Positions 5,844 to 7,182 of a stretch of 7,182 nucleotides of DNA are shown here, piece by piece. Each line of letters starts with the position of its first letter. The stretch's first letter is position 1. The stretch is taken from assembly GCA_002788865.1 (NCBI GenBank), contig PFSC01000183.1, positions 1 to 7,182 of the forward strand, in the 5' to 3' direction. A program made the translations under genes and the position numbers. The stretch is from Candidatus Roizmanbacteria bacterium CG_4_9_14_0_2_um_filter_39_13 (GTDB taxonomy: Bacteria > Patescibacteriota > Microgenomatia > UBA1406 > GWC2-37-13). Below the pieces are notes generated by a model. It was not told the origin of the DNA. It made no database searches and saw only the letters and a program-made list of their open reading frames with translations.

Positions 5844-7182
5844 TTATTTCAAATCTAAAGTTTTCCAATCTGTATCATTCTCATAAATATACTTTTCATT
5901 TCTGTTTATTTTCCATTTTGGATATTTTTCATTCACTATTCCACCGATTATTTCAAAATTGTATTTTGATTGATTCTTCTTGATCCATTTTTGAAGTGCT
6001 CTGTTTTTGTCCGCAGTTTCTTGACTTTTTGCCGTAATATCATTTTTGGGATCTAATAAATAGATTTTATCTTTTGTTTTGGTGATAAAATCGGGATAGA
6101 AAAGTCTTTTTTTCTTTTCTTGTGTGTCAAAATATTCAATAGCAAAAACATTTCTTCCGTTATCATCTTGTTTGTGCCACCAAATAATATTTTTCTGTGA
6201 TTCCAAAAATTTTATAAATTTCTCCTCATTCTCTTTTCCAAGATACTGTTTTTTATTATAAAAATCCTCGTAAACATTCTTGTTTATGCCATCAATTTTT
6301 TCAAAATCTTCAGTAAAGATTGTTTCTTGTCCCGGCAATTCTAAATCAAAAGTATCTTTTTCTTCTTTCTCTCTTATTTCTATTTCGTATTTATTCCTGA
6401 ATTCTTTTAACGCTTTGCTGATAGTCGTTTTTAGCTTGCTTGTTTCTTTTAATAATTCATTAACAACGATTGGATAATAAACTGGTCTATCAAGCCCGAA
6501 TCTTGTATTAAACCAAACATTAATTGCGGACTTCAGTTGCCCCCAAGATCGTGAAGGATTATATTTAGCTTCTTCGTCTCCTTGTTTTTTAAGTTCCTCA
6601 AAACAAAGCAAGTTATAAAGCCTCTCTACATCTAACTGTGAAAAATGATAATCTAGGTTTTGCCCTTTTTCTTTTATTTCTTGAACAAAATTATCAAAAC
6701 TTTCAATTTCTGCATTTATAATAATCTGATTACTTACATTGGTTGAGGCAAGATCAATCTGTGATTTTATGATTTTTTTATTTTCCGCAACGAATTGGAG
6801 CTTCGTTCTAAATTCTTGATCCATTATTTCAAGAAAAAACTTTTGCCACAACGGGGGGGGCGTAAGCGTATTAAAATCAACTCTATTGTGATAGGTTGTT
6901 TCTAAAACAATTCTTTTTATGTTCTTTTTTAGTTTTGTGTAATAAATAGGCAGCTTGTTTTGATTTTCTACCTCTTTGATATTTCTAATGTGGCCTTTGT
7001 TATAGTTTGTGTAAATATACGCTTTGTTTAATTCCGTTTTTTCGTAGTGATGACCCTCTGGCATTCTTTTGATTCTTCCGATAATTTGAGTATGAAAAGT
7101 TGGGCTGTTGATTTCTCTAAACATCACAAGTATTTCAGCTCTTGGACAATCCCAACCAGTTGCAGGAGCAACTTTAAAAATT
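5844..7182 (-). CDS. Type III restriction Res-like helicase-nuclease, C-terminal part (5' end beyond the window)
   Basis: The frame is open from the stop at 5844-5846 to the right edge. GTG at 7127 and the ATG after it are internal, because the codons before them read FKVAPATGWDCPRAEILVMF, a superfamily 2 helicase motif V. Motif VI follows at once (HTQIIGRIKRMPEG, residues 12-25 from the GTG). A long linker leads to a C-terminal PD-(D/E)XK-type nuclease: GKENEEKFIKFLES, then IIWWHKQ, LFYPDFI with D346, and KIYLLDPKND with D359 and K361. This order matches Res subunits of type III restriction enzymes and related defence helicases, which translocate on DNA and cleave it. The N-terminal Walker A and DEAD motifs must lie outside the window. 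No methyltransferase is visible here. Codons for TPPP (89-92) form an 8-C run. The AlbA_2 gene follows 4 nt downstream. Confidence 0.85.
   Translation of the reverse strand, partial: IFKVAPATGWDCPRAEILVMFREINSPTFHTQIIGRIKRMPEGHHYEKTELNKAYIYTNYNKGHIRNIKEVENQNKLPIYYTKLKKNIKRIVLETTYHNRVDFNTLTPPPLWQKFFLEIMDQEFRTKLQFVAENKKIIKSQIDLASTNVSNQIIINAEIESFDNFVQEIKEKGQNLDYHFSQLDVERLYNLLCFEELKKQGDEEAKYNPSRSWGQLKSAINVWFNTRFGLDRPVYYPIVVNELLKETSKLKTTISKALKEFRNKYEIEIREKEEKDTFDLELPGQETIFTEDFEKIDGINKNVYEDFYNKKQYLGKENEEKFIKFLESQKNIIWWHKQDDNGRNVFAIEYFDTQEKKKRLFYPDFITKTKDKIYLLDPKNDITAKSQETADKNRALQKWIKKNQSKYNFEIIGGIVNEKYPKWKINRNEKYIYENDTDWKTLDLK
6853..6860. repeat. Eight-base G:C homopolymer inside the helicase-nuclease gene
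   Basis: Eight consecutive G on the plus strand (C on the coding strand) encode part of TPPP. In an otherwise AT-rich gene such a tract is unusual and prone to slippage. A change of one or two bases would cut the protein before its nuclease domain. Confidence 0.7.

Noticed and set aside
6280..6477. 65-codon plus-strand frame opposite the helicase-nuclease gene
   Set aside because: Serine/phenylalanine-rich antisense of a lysine/glutamate-rich region, a typical shadow.
1..7182. CRISPR array or complete insertion sequence
   Set aside because: No regularly spaced repeats, no transposase gene and no paired terminal repeats were seen.

Overview
The window looks like a stretch of a small-genome, AT-rich uncultivated bacterium, most likely of the Patescibacteria/CPR. 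This is an inference from the kinds of proteins present: a conserved BRO-N/DinD-like protein, tiny membrane proteins, a FTLIEL-type pilin, a membrane-anchored glucodextranase-B-like protein, and starts that mostly lack a Shine-Dalgarno sequence. The standard bacterial code fits all intact genes; TGA acts as a stop.

Left part (1-1986): a BRO-N family protein truncated by the window edge runs rightward and is followed by a small multi-pass membrane protein carrying an HRPHVWCGPYCD motif. Facing it on the minus strand is a short unit made of a 48-residue single-pass membrane protein and a type IV pilin-like gene. The pilin gene appears broken by two frameshifts.

Middle part (1987-4678): a tRNA-Thr(CGT) gene ends 3 nt before the ATG of an anchored two-domain extracellular protein. 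That gene converges on, and overlaps by 23 nt, a minus-strand pair: a family-2 glycosyltransferase followed by an O-antigen ligase-like (Wzy_C) membrane protein. The pair shares an ATGA stop/start overlap. It probably acts in surface polysaccharide or glycoconjugate synthesis.

Right part (4700-7182): after an inverted repeat and a GC-rich tandem motif comes a minus-strand pair separated by only 4 nt. The upstream gene, cut by the right edge, encodes the C-terminal part of a superfamily 2 helicase fused to a PD-(D/E)XK-type nuclease, resembling type III restriction Res subunits. The downstream gene encodes a protein with an AlbA_2 (Schlafen-type) domain. Together they look like the 3' end of a restriction or defence operon. 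The helicase gene carries an 8-base G:C homopolymer that could make it slip in and out of frame. This is the most interesting part of the window.
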